The notes under the pieces were generated by a model. It was not told the origin of the DNA and did no database searches. It saw only the letters and a list, made by a program, of their open reading frames with translations. Positions 45,356 through 57,136 of a stretch of DNA of 64,000 nt are shown one piece after another (the first letter of the stretch is position 1; each line of letters starts with the position of its first letter). Both the position numbers and the translations under genes were made by a program. This stretch comes from Oscheius onirici (taxonomy: Eukaryota; Nematoda; Chromadorea; Rhabditida; Rhabditidae): positions 682,001 through 746,000 of the forward strand of contig OW051473.1 in assembly GCA_932521025.1 (NCBI GenBank). Reading direction: 5' to 3'.

Positions 45356-48247
45356 ATGGATGCTCTACAAATGGTCTCCAATACGGAAATCGTCTCATCA
45401 ATGGATTTTCGTGGATTGGACGAGCCTCTTAATAACAAAACCTGTCAAAGTTTTGGCGATGTATATCCGGATCCGTCAATGTCACCATATTTTTACGGGC
45501 CTTTTATCGTTGCCTATCTGCTCATCTTCGTCTTTGGTCTTTGTGGTAACATACTGCTGATGTATGTCACATTGAAGCACAAAAATCTCCAGGTAAGCAG
45601 CTTGTTTTGAGTGGAGCACAGTAGAATTTTCAAAAAAGTCAAAAATTTCTGTTTGCAGTCAGTTCAAAACATCTTTATCATGAACCTGGCTGCTAGTGAT
45701 CTGTTGATGTGTCTTCTCTCCGTGCCCATTACTCCCGTAGCCAACGTCATGAAGAACTGGATGTTTGGAAAGACGCTCTGTCATCTCATTCCATGCATTC
45801 AAGGTAGGGTTTTGCTTAGGTAGTAGTCAAAAGCTGATAATAAACAATGTCGCTTTCACGACATTAATCCCCCCGTCGGCTAGCCTGATTAAGTGTTCGC
45901 GCGCGCTAGGTTGCTAATGTTGCGAATTAGATGTAAGGAACTCTTCGGAAAAGCGTTCTCTAGAACACCGAAGTTGATATCGGTGAATGCTGAAAAAGCC
46001 TGAGCATGAACTATTTGAAACGAGCTTGCTCGAGCCACAATTGGTGCGTTTCTAGGGCACGTACGGTTTAAGGGCATATAGAACGAAAAAACAATGCTCG
46101 GAATAGCGACTGCCATAATAATATCAATGGTTAAAAATATATAACTAATCGAAATTTTGAGTTTGTGCAGATTAAACGTTAAAAGTTCATCATTTTTGCG
46201 CGCACTTTTCAATCACCTAAGATGTTAAAAAATCGTTGTGGTCACAATTAGTTTGTGTTCTCTAAAAGAAAAATAGTTTCAGGTGTCAGCATTTTCGTTT
46301 GTACCTTCTCCCTAGGAGCCATTGCTGTTGACCGTTACAAGCTGGTATCCATTTTCAATGGAGTAATAAATGCACTCTTTTAGGTCGTCTGTCCCCATTC
46401 AAAGCCTCTATCAAAAAGAGGAGCAGCCTACATTATTGCCATTATGTGGATGCTCTCTGTCGTCGTCACTCTTCCTTATGCTTTTTACATGCAACATGTA
46501 AGCTACGAGGTAAATTAAGAAGTGAAGGAAGTCACTTTAATTTTTGCAGAGCGACGGGATCTGCGGCATGTTCTGCACCGAGTTTTGGCCGAACCCCTCA
46601 TCTCGACGTATCTACACCATGATTGTGATGTTGGCTCAATTCTTCCTTCCTTTCGCGTGTATGGCTTACTGTTACAGTAAAATCTTCAATGTTTTGAACG
46701 AGAGGGCAAAGGTTAGTCACACTGTATAATTGCTGAAATGCACATTTTCAGAACAAATTGCGAAAAATGGACGAACGTTCGTTTGCCTTAGAACAAACCT
46801 GTGTCATTAGAAGTACGAGTACCGAAAATTTGGATAAGAAGAATGTGGAGAATGGAGAAAATTCGGTAAGTTTCATAACAAGATGATTGCAATGGTACAA
46901 CCGTTGAAAACGCAAGCGAATTGTTGCGTCAATTCCTTTATACTCGTTTTGAATTTGAACTTTTTGAACTTGTTTTTGACTGTTTTCGGTCCTCGTGTAT
47001 AAGACACTACTTTTTCTCCAAAAACGTTATAACGTGCTAAAAAATTTTAAAACTTATTTGGGCAGACTTCTTGCATTGCAGGAAAAGTGAAATGTGAATG
47101 CTTGATTATAGTTCCCTTCCGTTTTCCGTTCTCTCATAACACTGCCACAGTTCCAGATCAACACTTTCATCGAAAAGCAAGAAAAGGAAAGAGCCAAGCT
47201 GCTTCAACAAACGCGAAGAACTACTATCATTCTCGTGTTCATGGTTCTCTGGTTCATCTTCAGCTGGATGCCGCACAATGTCCTCTCGCTCATCATCGAA
47301 TACGACGACGGCTTGACCATCTTCAAGTGGTTTCATAACAGTGACATGGACATCAACTACCTGCTAAACATGTTCACACACTGGTATTTTGGTCATTTGA
47401 ACACATAAACGAAGAATTTTTTAGTCTTTCCATGACTAACGTGGTCGTCAATCCGTTTATCTACGCCTGGTTGAACCCCCAGGTCCGCTCTATAGTGATT
47501 AGCACGTGTCTTGGAAGGGATAAGCCCAGGTGAGGAAGACAGAGATCCGACAAACAAATTATTTTACGTGGGCAGTGGTAATTGCAGAATATCAATCTAG
47601 TGTTAGCCTTTAATTCAAAGAATGATGGGTTAATCTGAGAACACTGTGTGTACTGCAATTAGGGAAAGTTTCATGTTTTGATTCAATTGGTGTCACAAAA
47701 TGTAAACTTTTCATGAAAAGTGGAATTTATAAAAACTACCGTTACCGTTTTATATGGCTCGCTTTTCCTAGTTCCAGTTTATGTAGAAAACCTTTTGACA
47801 CACAATTTACAGTAACGCTTGCTATTTGAAACACATGTAGCACTAAACCCATTTTCGTAAATGACATAAACCTTTTATTTAATCAAATCCTGTTTATAAC
47901 AATACAATTTTTAGAAACGGATCGCAACGAACTGTTTACGTTCGAATGACATCTCAAAACGAGCGACAACGGAATAACGCGGCAGCAACAGCAACATCGA
48001 AGAAAAGCAATGGTACTGGGTCTAACGGTACCATTTTTGAATTGATGAAAATACATCTTATTTAGGCATATCTGAACGTGTATCCAAGACATCTCCTGCA
48101 GCAAACGGATTACGTAGCCCAAGGTATTTGGAGTTTTTGTTTCAAAATATATTGTTTTTTTTCAGCAAGTCTGTGGTGAAGACTGCCCCCGAAGCCGAAA
48201 AGAAGGCCCTGAAAATCGAGTTCTCCGAGAACGACACCTTTGTTTAG
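45356..48247 (+). CDS. Neuropeptide-Y/F-type class A G-protein-coupled receptor
   Basis: Eleven exons join in consistent phase to 469 residues. The ATG at 45356 follows TTTTTCAGCTCCAC. The N-terminus has an N-glycosylation site (N-K-T-C). TM1 has FGLCGNILLMYV (the GN of TM1), TM2 has NLAASDLLMCL (L-A-x-x-D), the extracellular loop WMFGKTLCH carries the conserved Cys, and TM3 ends AIAVDRYKLVVCPHS (DRY). TM6 has FIFSWMPHN, so the usual C-W-x-P is S-W-x-P, and TM7 has NVVVNPFIYAWLN (N-P-x-x-Y). The third loop has a Lys/Glu-rich segment before TM6, and the tail is long and polar. The match to the nematode NPR group of NPY-like receptors is good at this level; the exact orthologue and ligand cannot be read from sequence alone. 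Intron 2 (45804-46282) is 479 nt. Confidence 0.88.
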
Positions 48248-51200
48248 CACTACAGTAACAGCCCTATTTGTCCAGCTTAAGTGTCATGCTACTTTTGGTA
48301 TGTACCGATTTTGTGATACACAAACAATGATGCTTTTACCGTATAAAACTGTTCTTCAAGCTGAGATGTTTTTGATGACCTTTTAGCACGTATGCCTCGA
48401 GATAATTAGTGAGGAGAACAAAAGAGAGCCGCCGCGCCATGATTTGTACGCTAGAGGTGACCAATAATTGGCGTAATATAGCGTCTATTTTCCATGAAGC
48501 CACGATCTGTACTCCTGATTACATAATGTCTAGTTTTATAGAGTTCGTCAGAAACGGAATTGAGAAAATTCTCCGAGAACGACACATTGTAAATTAATCG
48601 TCAGTGTGTAGAGCAATTCCCGCGAAAAATTTGTGGGAAAATTTATCAAAACTCTGAAAAGACATCTCGATTTCCAATCGATCTTTCAAGTGTTGTATCA
48701 GTCGACGGTTAGTAAAGTTAACAATTGTTCGATTCAAGCCTTATTCGCAGTTGCGACACATAATGGATCCGGTCTCTTACAGTGCTTTCTGGAGGTTCAG
48801 TCGTCATAATTTATTTGAATAAGCTGACGGAGCACTCTGTGTACCTTTTCGTGATAGCTAACTATTGTTGAAAAATGTTTATTCGGTTTTCAAGGTAGTT
48901 CACCTGATCGATATCACATCCGAAGAGTAGAGTGGTCTTGGAGTGAAAATGAGAGCGTTGAATGATCAGGTTACTGAAGGTATGGGATCCGCTGGACAGG
49001 CTAGGCTGGCAAGAGATGCCAGGGTAGACTACCTTCGTGTACTACCACCCGGGGTTGAACTTACGATCGCTTTCTTCATAGAATGTCATCCTATCCACTT
49101 GACTATCCTGGCCCGCTAATCATTGAACATTTCAAAATCTATACTTTGTAAAATCAGTGCAATCCCCTTCATTGTTGTTCCGTATACACAATACTCAGAC
49201 AGCAGTTCATAAATGGTCAATGTGTCACATATTAATGGGGCTGAATGGGAGGCAATAGGACCGTGAGCAGCTTTACATGGTGCTTCGGCCAGGTCTGCGT
49301 AGCACACATATAAAGACGCGCATGGAGCCTGACGCCATCATTTGGAGAGACATGAAATTAAAAATTAATTGGATTCTAAAAATGAAACGAAGGAGCGAGT
49401 GAAAACGTTTGGACTGTGTGTCGGATGTGGCCTGCCATGGCAGCCAGGGAAGGGGTCTTTTGTGCCTCAAGTAGGCGTGGCCTTGTATCGCGCGACGCGC
49501 GTTGCGAGGGGCAATTGTTGCCCCGAGCCTCTTGAACACTATAAAAAGTGAGAATAGAAGTGAGTGACCAGTTAGAACTGTTTTCGGCCTGTAGGAAGTG
49601 CTGATGGTCGCAAAGTGTCCACAGTCGCGGGAAGATAAGACGTGTGTCGAAGAGAGGAGCACTGTCTCTTATCTCGACGCGGCGACGGACAGACGACAGA
49701 TTCTATCGATGTCCTGGCAAGAGTGGCGCGTAAGAAGAGGGCAGGACACGCCCAATTAATAATCTGTTGTGTTTGAGTGAACGAGTGCTGTAGAGAGAAA
49801 GAGAGGGTACCCATTGCCATGGATACATGATCGCCAGTGTTCAGAAACGCCTCGTCTGTCCTTTAGTGGGGCGACGCCGCAGAATTCGAAATTGGCTCAG
49901 GCTAGGGAGAGGATGAAATGTACTACGACTGAAAACGAAAGAGATACAAATAACCAAAGAACAGTTCAATGAAATTTAGCGGAGTTTCTCATATATGTTA
50001 ATAGGGATCACCCTCATTTCATCTTACAAGGGAAGATTGTCAGGTCAACTTGGAGTTGGGTAACGAGTATAGTGTCTTTCAATAGCCTTTGAGAAGTGGA
50101 GTCCGAGGTTTACTTCCAAATTTGCGGAATACCCGCTAGACCGAGTTATGGACGATTTAAAAACAGTCGCACCCGTACCGTGAAAGTTTTTTTTTCATCT
50201 TTTCATTCTTCTTGTGTTTTTCTTCACTTTTCGAATAGTTTTGAATGTAAACCTGGTACTTTCTTGCTTCTAGGTGACTTTTGGAGGAAATGTTTTTCGG
50301 CTCTAATTGCGATTCTGTGACCACCGATCATCAAAAATTTTCAAAATCAGATAATGATGTCCAATTGGGTTAGGTATCTTCTGAATCACTCATAGTGAAG
50401 TTAGAATACGTTGAAGCGTTTAACCATATCATGTATTGCTAATCAACTTACGTTATTTTTAATAGAGCAACATTATTGCTAGAGGTTTTAATTATTTTTC
50501 ACAGAAATAATAGATAAATACGAAAGATTGAGATCCCAAATCCAAGGTCTGTTTTCTGTCGGCGTACACCTCTTTGTAAAGACACAAATTAAGAGATTAG
50601 TAGTGAGAGGGGCATTACGGTCGACACAGGGGAATACCTGGCCCCGACTGGCAGGTGCGGTAGCTAATATACCGCCGGGAGATAATTACTCTGAGCGAGA
50701 GAAAATGGAGGAGTGGTATCTTTCCCCATACTTGCAGAGCGGAAAAATGAAAACAGCAGTATGTATTGTGTACCGGGACGAGGCGAAAACAAAAAACGGC
50801 TGATTAAAGCCACTTCACGCGAATGACTAATGTTGCCGACTAAGATGAAGCTGAAAGAAATACGTTGAATCATGAGCTCTCCGTTTCAAAGAACTGACAC
50901 AACTGTACACTTTCCTTGCAGGAGAAAATACAAAAAGGATAGGATAGTTGCCTCTTCTGGCTAGAAACTGACCTTATCTGGGGCGAAAATCTTTCCACGG
51001 ACATTTGTTTCTCGTCCGGATCGTTTGAAGAGTGAAAATGGTAGAGTCGCCTCTCAAAAACGTAAAAGAACGTTTGGTGGGGCCGGCTGTGGGAAGCCCT
51101 CCACTATTTGTCTAGCTGAATCATATCTGCTTTCACAAAGGAGGACTGGGTGATTAGGACAAGTGACGCAACAAAAGACCATAACCGGGTGCCAACAACA

Positions 51201-51794
51201 ATCGAGTTTTGCTTACTTTAGATATTTGTCTGCTTTTTCATTCTCTCAAGCGAGTCAAAGACGCTACTCTGTGTGAATTTTCAAAGAACGCGCATTGCGA
51301 GATCAATACGCGGTTTTCGATAAATATAATATAGAAGGAATAGAGAAATATATCTCGAAAGTATATCCCATTCTATTTTATTAGGATACTGAAACTTAGG
51401 CTGGACGTTTGTTTATTACGCTGGACTTTTGTTTAACTCTGAGCTATGCGGTAACGGCTGCCGGAACTATTTTTGGATATTTGCGTATAAACCTCCTTCT
51501 TACCATTTTTGCTGTAAACAATATCGACAAGCAAGTCACAAGATATGATCCGTTGTCAAAGCCTCGCTTAGTAGCGTTAAGTTTACAAGACCTTTACAGC
51601 AAATTCAAAACTACTATCTAAATTACTGTCCACCTGCACAAAAGGTCACATTGCACACGGAAGAGTCTCTGCGTGGACTGTCAGCCACAACAGGCAGGAA
51701 AAACATTTAGATAAGATATGGGAACGTTGGCCTCCGCGTCCTGCAGTTCCTTTGAACAGAAGTTGCTCATTTGTGCTCTTTGTTCTCTCAGAAG
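48248..51794. other. Intergenic region, no confident gene
   Basis: No splice-supported frame is seen. A 17-nt piece of the GPCR's last exon recurs at 48570. A GC-rich stretch with a TATAAAAAG at about 49543 lies at 49380-49800. Confidence 0.4.
49380..49800 (+). other. GC-rich segment with TATA-like site
   Basis: The segment stands out in G+C (for example CGCGCGACGCGCGTTGCGAG near 49487) and has CACTATAAAAAGTGAG at about 49538. It could be a promoter with an unrecognised transcript, or an LTR-like remnant. No coding frame follows convincingly. Confidence 0.25.
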
Positions 51795-52916
51795 ATGACT
51801 AATACCGATGCTGAGTCGTCCATGATCGTCAATAGGTATGGATTTATCGAATATTCTCCGAAAATTCCTTTAGAGTGACCATGGAAGACAACATTTTCGA
51901 TAAACAGCCTCGAAGAGATTACAGAGCTGCTTCCAGCAGTCACGTCCACTTTTCACCCCTTCAACCGCCAAAAGAATCAAGGCTCTCGCAAATTTCAGGA
52001 ACTATCGTCTTAATTTCAGTTATTGTACAGGTAAACAATATTTTAGTGGTGAAACTCGATAGTTTCAGGTCATTTTTGGCTTGTTTGCAAACTCTTTGAC
52101 ACTCATTTCTGATGCATGCCGCCAATTTTCCGATTATTTGGAACAACACAAATATGATCATTCTTCGTCACCTGGTCATCGCATCAGAGGTAACTTATAT
52201 TTAACTTAGTAGCTGAAAGTTCTTTCGTCATTTTTTTGCTGAACTCTCTTGGTTTGGAAAAAAGTGCGGCAAATTTTCAGTAAACCAAAAGTATGCTTTG
52301 TACCCTAAATGGAACAGTGAAAGATAGTACAAAAGCGATTTTCAGAAGTAATCGCCATGGTGGTCCCCTGCGTAATAACTGCAATTCTCTGCGTTGTCTT
52401 TCTCGTCAATGCATCTACCAGAGCAGCTAATCCAGTTTTTGAGGTATGAGTTACTTTTTTTTTGCTAACTTGCAAAAATTTTAGGTCAATGTTCTGTTTC
52501 TCGTCCTGGGCACTATTTTAGCCGCTGCAATGAATCTATTGCAGCTCATCGTTCATATTCAAAGTACATTCTTTAACACCTTTCTCTACAAAAAGTTCAG
52601 ATTGGAAAGCCTATACCAGTTACTCCGTGGTTCAATTTGCTCAAAATCATAGAAGCCAGTGTCTTCACGGCCTGGTCAATCACGGATTAGCTGTCACTAT
52701 TGTAGTTGTGTCCATTCTTTTGATGATCAGTGTAAGTTTTTTTGTTTTGCTATATTTAGCTTTAGCTCATTATAGGACAACTTTCGAATCTGCGACTCTG
52801 TCGGAACGTATATAATCACGGGCCTCATCGTGACCAACATTGCCGCAGCTAGTCTCCAGTGCTACAAAGAATACTGTGATCTCGAATTTGCCCGGGGAGA
52901 CTATGAGGAACTTTAA
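51795..52916 (+). CDS. Six-TM protein related to cation diffusion facilitators, metal ligands altered
   Basis: Seven short exons, all phase-consistent, run from ATG 51795 (after TTCTCTCAGAAG) to TAA 52914-52916, about 270 residues. TM1 (ISGTIVLISVIVQVIFGLFA) leads straight into NSLTLISDACRQFSDYLEQ, which lines up with the CDF/ZnT TM2 signature N-S-x-x-L-x-x-D-x-x-H-x-x-x-D but has Arg where the metal-binding His is expected. TM3 and TM4 follow (AMVVPCVITAILCVVFLVNA; VNVLFLVLGTILAAAMNLLQ). TM5 has CLHGLVNHGLAV, where the H-x-x-x-D pair has become H-x-x-x-N. TM6 is DSVGTYIITGLIVTNIAAA. There is no cytosolic C-terminal domain: only about 20 residues remain, ending in an acidic stretch. It is probably a CDF relative that no longer transports zinc by the usual site; this is inference. 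Confidence 0.65.
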
Positions 52917-53008
52917 AATAACAACAAAAATGAAGAAGCTTTACACTGATGCTCTTTTCTGAAAAATAATAGAAATAATTGGTGTGCCAAAAAAATATTA
53001 TTAACGAA

Positions 53009-54450
53009 TTAGTTGTTCAAAACAGGGGCCAAAAACTCCTCCAATAGATCTTGATCACTTCGTTCCAATTCCCGTTCTTCTTTTTCCATCCTAGGAAACA
53101 CTCTTTTAGGTTTCCGAAGCTGTTGCTCCTTTTCTTCGTTTCTTGGCTTAGGTTTCAGTTTAAGCCGGCTCGACATAAATTTCCTCGGAGATAGTGTTGT
53201 GGGCTTCTCCATTGTTGGAGACTCATCAACAATGACGGTGAACTCTTTCCGTTTCTTTTCGGAGGAATTCTTAGAGTAAACAATTTGTGACATGACTTCT
53301 GGTTGTTGTTGAAGGATATTCCAATCTTCTGTTTCAATAAAAGCTGTCAACAGTTTTTCTTCGTCCTTGAGCTTTGCAACCATTGGCTTGTAGATGATCG
53401 CATTGAGATTCAGAAGGCGGACAGCCTGAAACAATTTCAGTGAATTCAAAAAATTATTCGTGTGACAGTTAAAATTTTGACAACAAAGACGTTTTGTGAC
53501 AAAAAGCTTATGACACCCGGGATTCCCAAGCCGTCTCCGATCCAAGTACTAACCGGGCCCAACGTTGCTTGACTTGCCAGATCGGACGGGATGGCGTACT
53601 TTCAACGTGGTGTGGCCGTAAGCAAACACTTGCTATTCCCCATGCCTGATATTTTCTGTTTGCATTTCTCTGGCCTCTACGCTGGTAGAGATATGCTGGG
53701 CACCGCCGTACAGCCTTAACAGTCGAGGGAATAGACTACTTAGCATCCGCAAAACAGCTTCAGTTTTCACCCAGTGTATCAAGGTACTAAGGGATTCTGA
53801 CCATAGCGAAACTATGCGTCAATGACCAAACTTTTTGGAGCAGCCTTCTCGGGGTTTACCGAGAAGGCAACTTGTTAGGAATGAAATATCCTTCAGAGCA
53901 AGATTCAAGAAGTGAGCTAAAATCTCCTAGAACCTTGAACTAACGCTTTCTATTCCCCATGCCCGATATGCCAAGCAACTCATACGATCACAGTAGAAAA
54001 AAGGTTAAGACAGTAAAGTGTGTCTAAGAAACAATGAAGACGAGAACTGACCGCTTTTTTGTCTCCATTTAACGACGCATACATGTCCCGAAGGTTAAAC
54101 TTTGGCTTGTATTTTGACGAAATTCCAAACTTTTTGTTGGCCATTTTTCGTGCCGTCGACATTTCTTTCCCAACATTTACACAATCCTGCAACATGAGTT
54201 CTTCGATGCTCTTTGAACTCACGTTAATCTTAGCCTTGAGAACAATCGCTTCTCCAACTGAACCTATTTTTCTGATCTTTGAATCCGTTGCGTTTAAACA
54301 CCTGCTCAGTTCGTTTGTGGTGGTTTTGAATTGTTGGAAAACGGCCTCATTCTCTTTTGCAACGTTATCTTTATGGCAAAATACAGAATTTGGAAGGAGT
54401 AGAAAGATGAATAGGAATAAAAGCATCGCAGCAGGTATAAATTGGGACAA
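53009..54450 (-). CDS. Secreted two-Cys family protein, member 4 (long basic tail, 5S gene in intron)
   Basis: Exons 54052-54450 and 53009-53425 (phase 0) give 271 residues. The signal peptide ends PNSVFC after a strongly hydrophobic run (MLLFLFIFLLL). The two core Cys are in L-S-R-C and Q-D-C; here they lie in one exon, so the intron that separates them in the other four members is absent. Exon 2 carries the family motif as DEEKLLTAFIETED, with the final Gly-Gly replaced. The tail is highly charged (KPKPRNEEKEQQLRKPKR, EKEERELERSDQDLLEE) and unlike the tails of other members. The 626-nt intron contains a 5S rRNA gene on the same strand. Confidence 0.75.
53506..53623 (-). rRNA. 5S rRNA gene, copy 4
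   Basis: 118 nt with 3' end GTGTCATAAGC (one change) and T5 after it. GGGGAATA lies 10 nt upstream. It is inside the intron of the secreted family member 4. About 240 bp of its 5' flank is shared, inverted, with copy 6. Confidence 0.9.
53624..53870. repeat. 5S 5'-flank duplicated at 61875-62118 (inverted)
   Basis: Starting at the 5S 5' end, the flank matches the reverse complement of the copy-6 flank with only scattered differences. Landmarks are GGCACCGCCGTACAG, CACCCAGTGTATCAAGG, CATAGCGAAACTATGCGTC and the end CCTTCTCGGGG. Confidence 0.85.
53949..53969. repeat. Orphan copy of the 5S upstream element
   Basis: TATTCCCCATGCCCGATATG (minus-strand GGGCATGGGGAATA) matches the 5S upstream element, but no 5S sequence follows. 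It lies 326 bp from copy 4. Confidence 0.6.
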
Positions 54451-54861
54451 TGGCTATAATCTTCGTTCTGACTGATATCAGCCGGTTGAACAAAGGGTTG
54501 AAGGAGAAAGTGAGAATGGAGAAAGTGAGAATTTGTCGAATACGGGTAGATCGTTGTAGTTATAAGAAGATTTACCAATTTTTGAACAGATGTACTTATA
54601 TTAGGGTGTATCTACCGTAGTTTGGAGGGATCTTCAGCGGCGAGGAAGATTTTTAGCGTCTATTGGTGTTCTTTCTTTTTTATTCGCCTAGTCAAGTCTA
54701 ATGATTGACTCTAATGATTGCCCCTCTAAGATTGAACCATTCGAGCTTCGTCATTCTTCACCAAGTCTGTCCAGCAATTTTCCTGACTTTGGCTCAATTC
54801 TCTGACTTCTATTGACATACCCAGGATGAGTAAAATTTATAGTTTACTTTCAAATGCTTGT

Positions 54862-56272
54862 TTAAGGATGACTTTGTTTTGAAAAGAAAACAAGACTCGT
54901 TCTTTTCGCGCTTCTCAGATAGTTCGGATTCATAGCTATCAGTATCAGCCCAGTGCCAATGTCGTATGTCGAACCAGCAGCAAAGAAGAGATCACTCAAC
55001 CCTAAAAAATAGTGCCAACTGTTGATTAGTTAGGCCTTACATGTAAAGCCAAAACTTTCGACGAAAATGATAACGAGTATTATCACCAACGGAACAGCAA
55101 TTGTCAGACTTGGAAAAATTAAAAGCAGAGCAGCTTGCAATAGAAACTTGCTCTGCTTTCTTTTTGAACTGGCAGATAAGGCTCCTTTGCTTAAAATTCG
55201 AACAGATCCAGTGAGGAAAAATGCAATGAAAAATATAAGGAAGGTTACATCAAGAATCGCGGGCAGTATCATAACTTGGACGTCTTTGACATCGACTACC
55301 AATAAATTTGGTATTTCTAGAATGTTATCGTGGATGCAGCTGTACTTCTGAAAAATAAAAATCATCATCTATGTTCGAACGGTGTGTCGTTACTGATCTT
55401 TCAATTAGTTTTTATCCTCAAGTTCAAACGGCGTGGGAAACAGCTGGCCTTAATATAAAGATCGTAAGTTTGATTCGCTAGCGAGCAAAAACTTGTATTC
55501 GTCTTCAGGTCATAAATAAGAAGTTTGTTACAAGGGGAAAATGCTTTCTAGAGAAGGGCGGCCAGAAACCTGAATGGTATCGGGAAGCCTCTGAATAATG
55601 TGTCAGCAAAAAATATCGGTATAGAGTTGTTTCTTAAAGTAGTTTCTCTATATGTTTCACCATTTTTTGATCGGATGAAACGTTCCAATTCTTTATGCGC
55701 TGTACCAAACACACTTACACTCTGTAGATAAGACAGGGAATCTGCTGCATTCGGTTCAATTCTCCAAATAAAATAGAAGGAAATTGCGAGTACAACAAAT
55801 GTAGCGGCTACTAGCCAGACCCACTTAAGCGGCAGTCCTTTGAAGCCTTTCAGAATCAGATACCGGCTGAAGAACAAGTACATTGCTGTAAGTAGCTCAC
55901 AGGCGACAAAAATGAAAGCAATAGTGAACAGCTCTATCCAGTTGAGATATTTGGCTGCCGGTCCGAATGAACGAAAAATGAGAAACGGTAGGTAAACATT
56001 TGGCTGCCAGAACACGTTGATCTCCAAATAATTAATAATAAAAAAAAGTTAAAAACAACACTTACCCAAATATTTGCACCGAAAGCGGATAATTGATGAA
56101 CGAAAAGAAAACATTTGTAAAGTTTTTGCTGGTTTTGCGAGCGAAAAAGTATGCAGTATAGGACAAAAATGTTGAACGGAACGCTGACGATCGAAATACC
56201 ATGTTGAATCCAAAAATACACTTTGTGAGTTGTCTCGTAGTCTATCTCAAGTTCTGGGCAGGTAATCTTCAT
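54862..56272 (-). CDS. Nematode 7TM chemoreceptor of SRH/STR type
   Basis: Exons 56066-56272, 55719-56021, 55041-55347 and 54862-55001 (phases 0, 0 and 1) give 318 residues. Seven hydrophobic segments are visible: VYFWIQHGISIVSVPFNIFV, then one with FVHQLSAFGANIWINVFWQP, ELFTIAFIFVACELLTAMYL, WVWLVAATFVVLAISFYFIW, ILPAILDVTFLIFFIAFFL, AALLLIFPSLTIAVPLVIIL and a last one ending LILIAMNPNYLRSAKR. The short N-terminus without a signal peptide, the P-F-N-x-x-x-x-Y-C-I-L-F in TM1 and the N-P-x-Y-x-R-x-A after TM7 fit nematode SRH/STR-superfamily receptors. It would act in ciliary membranes of chemosensory neurons if typical. It is co-oriented with, and 411 bp upstream of, secreted family member 4. 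Confidence 0.8.
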
Positions 56273-57136
56273 TGTATGACAACAAAAATGGTCGGTGAAA
56301 AGCTTCAGAGCAGATTCAGAACGGGGATTATATATTAACAGCTGAAAAAAGGAGAGTACCGGAGATTAAACAGACACGAGTAATTTATTATCACCTGGGC
56401 CCTGATTACATTTGTACTCTCAAAAAATGTTTTGTGGAGCCTTAAAAGAGCTGGATAACAATAAAAATTAATTATATACTACAGAATGAATCAGGTGCTG
56501 GGCTGTTGGGACCCCTCCTCCTACCGCACAGTCAACAGATCAAAAATCTCTTCATTGAAGATGTCATCTCTATTAGCAGAGATACCAATGACAAACATCA
56601 GCCAAAGTTAATAGACTGATCTCGGCTTAAAATTTTTTATCTGCATGTGTTAGTTGGCTCTATTGCAATGAGACCAATTTTTTTGTTGCCAAATTTACAA
56701 CGTTTCGTAATTAGGTTATGTCAAGAGATTATAAGAAAATGGTTAGGAAAGAGTTTTTTACCCGAAAATCTGTTTTGAAAAATATTGAAGAAAGCAAAAG
56801 AGATGTACTTCAGGCATGTGGAATAGGACCCGTTCGCTTACGACCATACCACGTTGAAAGTACGCCATCCTGTCCGATCTGGCAAGTCAAGCAACGTTGG
56901 GCCCGGTTAGTACTTGGATCGGAGACGGCTTGGGAATCCCGGGTGTCGTAAGCTTTTGCTTTTTGTTTCTCCATTCGTGACTCACAAAAGTTTCAATACG
57001 GAATCAGATGAGAATATTGTTGACCGTTTTCGTTTTTGGTCTTCTCCAGCGGTAGCCTTGAATCGGCGAACTGACCAGATGGTATTACAACAGACCATTT
57101 TCGCCCATTTGACCCTGCCACTCGCTTCTTTTGAAC
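56273..57136. other. Intergenic region with one 5S gene
   Basis: Apart from the 5S at 56836-56953, the stretch near 56655-56745 (TTGCCAAATTTACAACGT...CAAGAGATTA) recurs at 61620-61690, upstream of the other plus-strand 5S copy. Confidence 0.5.
56836..56953 (+). rRNA. 5S rRNA gene, copy 5
   Basis: 118 nt with two visible changes: GACCATACC near the 5' end and CATCCTGTCCGATC in place of CATCCCGTCC in the conserved central domain. Only T4 follows the 3' end. The upstream element is GTGGAATA, spaced by 10 nt. The substitutions make this the copy most likely to be inactive. Confidence 0.85.

Noticed and set aside
45889-46212. 107-codon antisense frame in intron 2 of the NPY-type receptor
   Set aside because: Hydrophobic by AT-rich composition, no splice signals or family match; intron of normal character.
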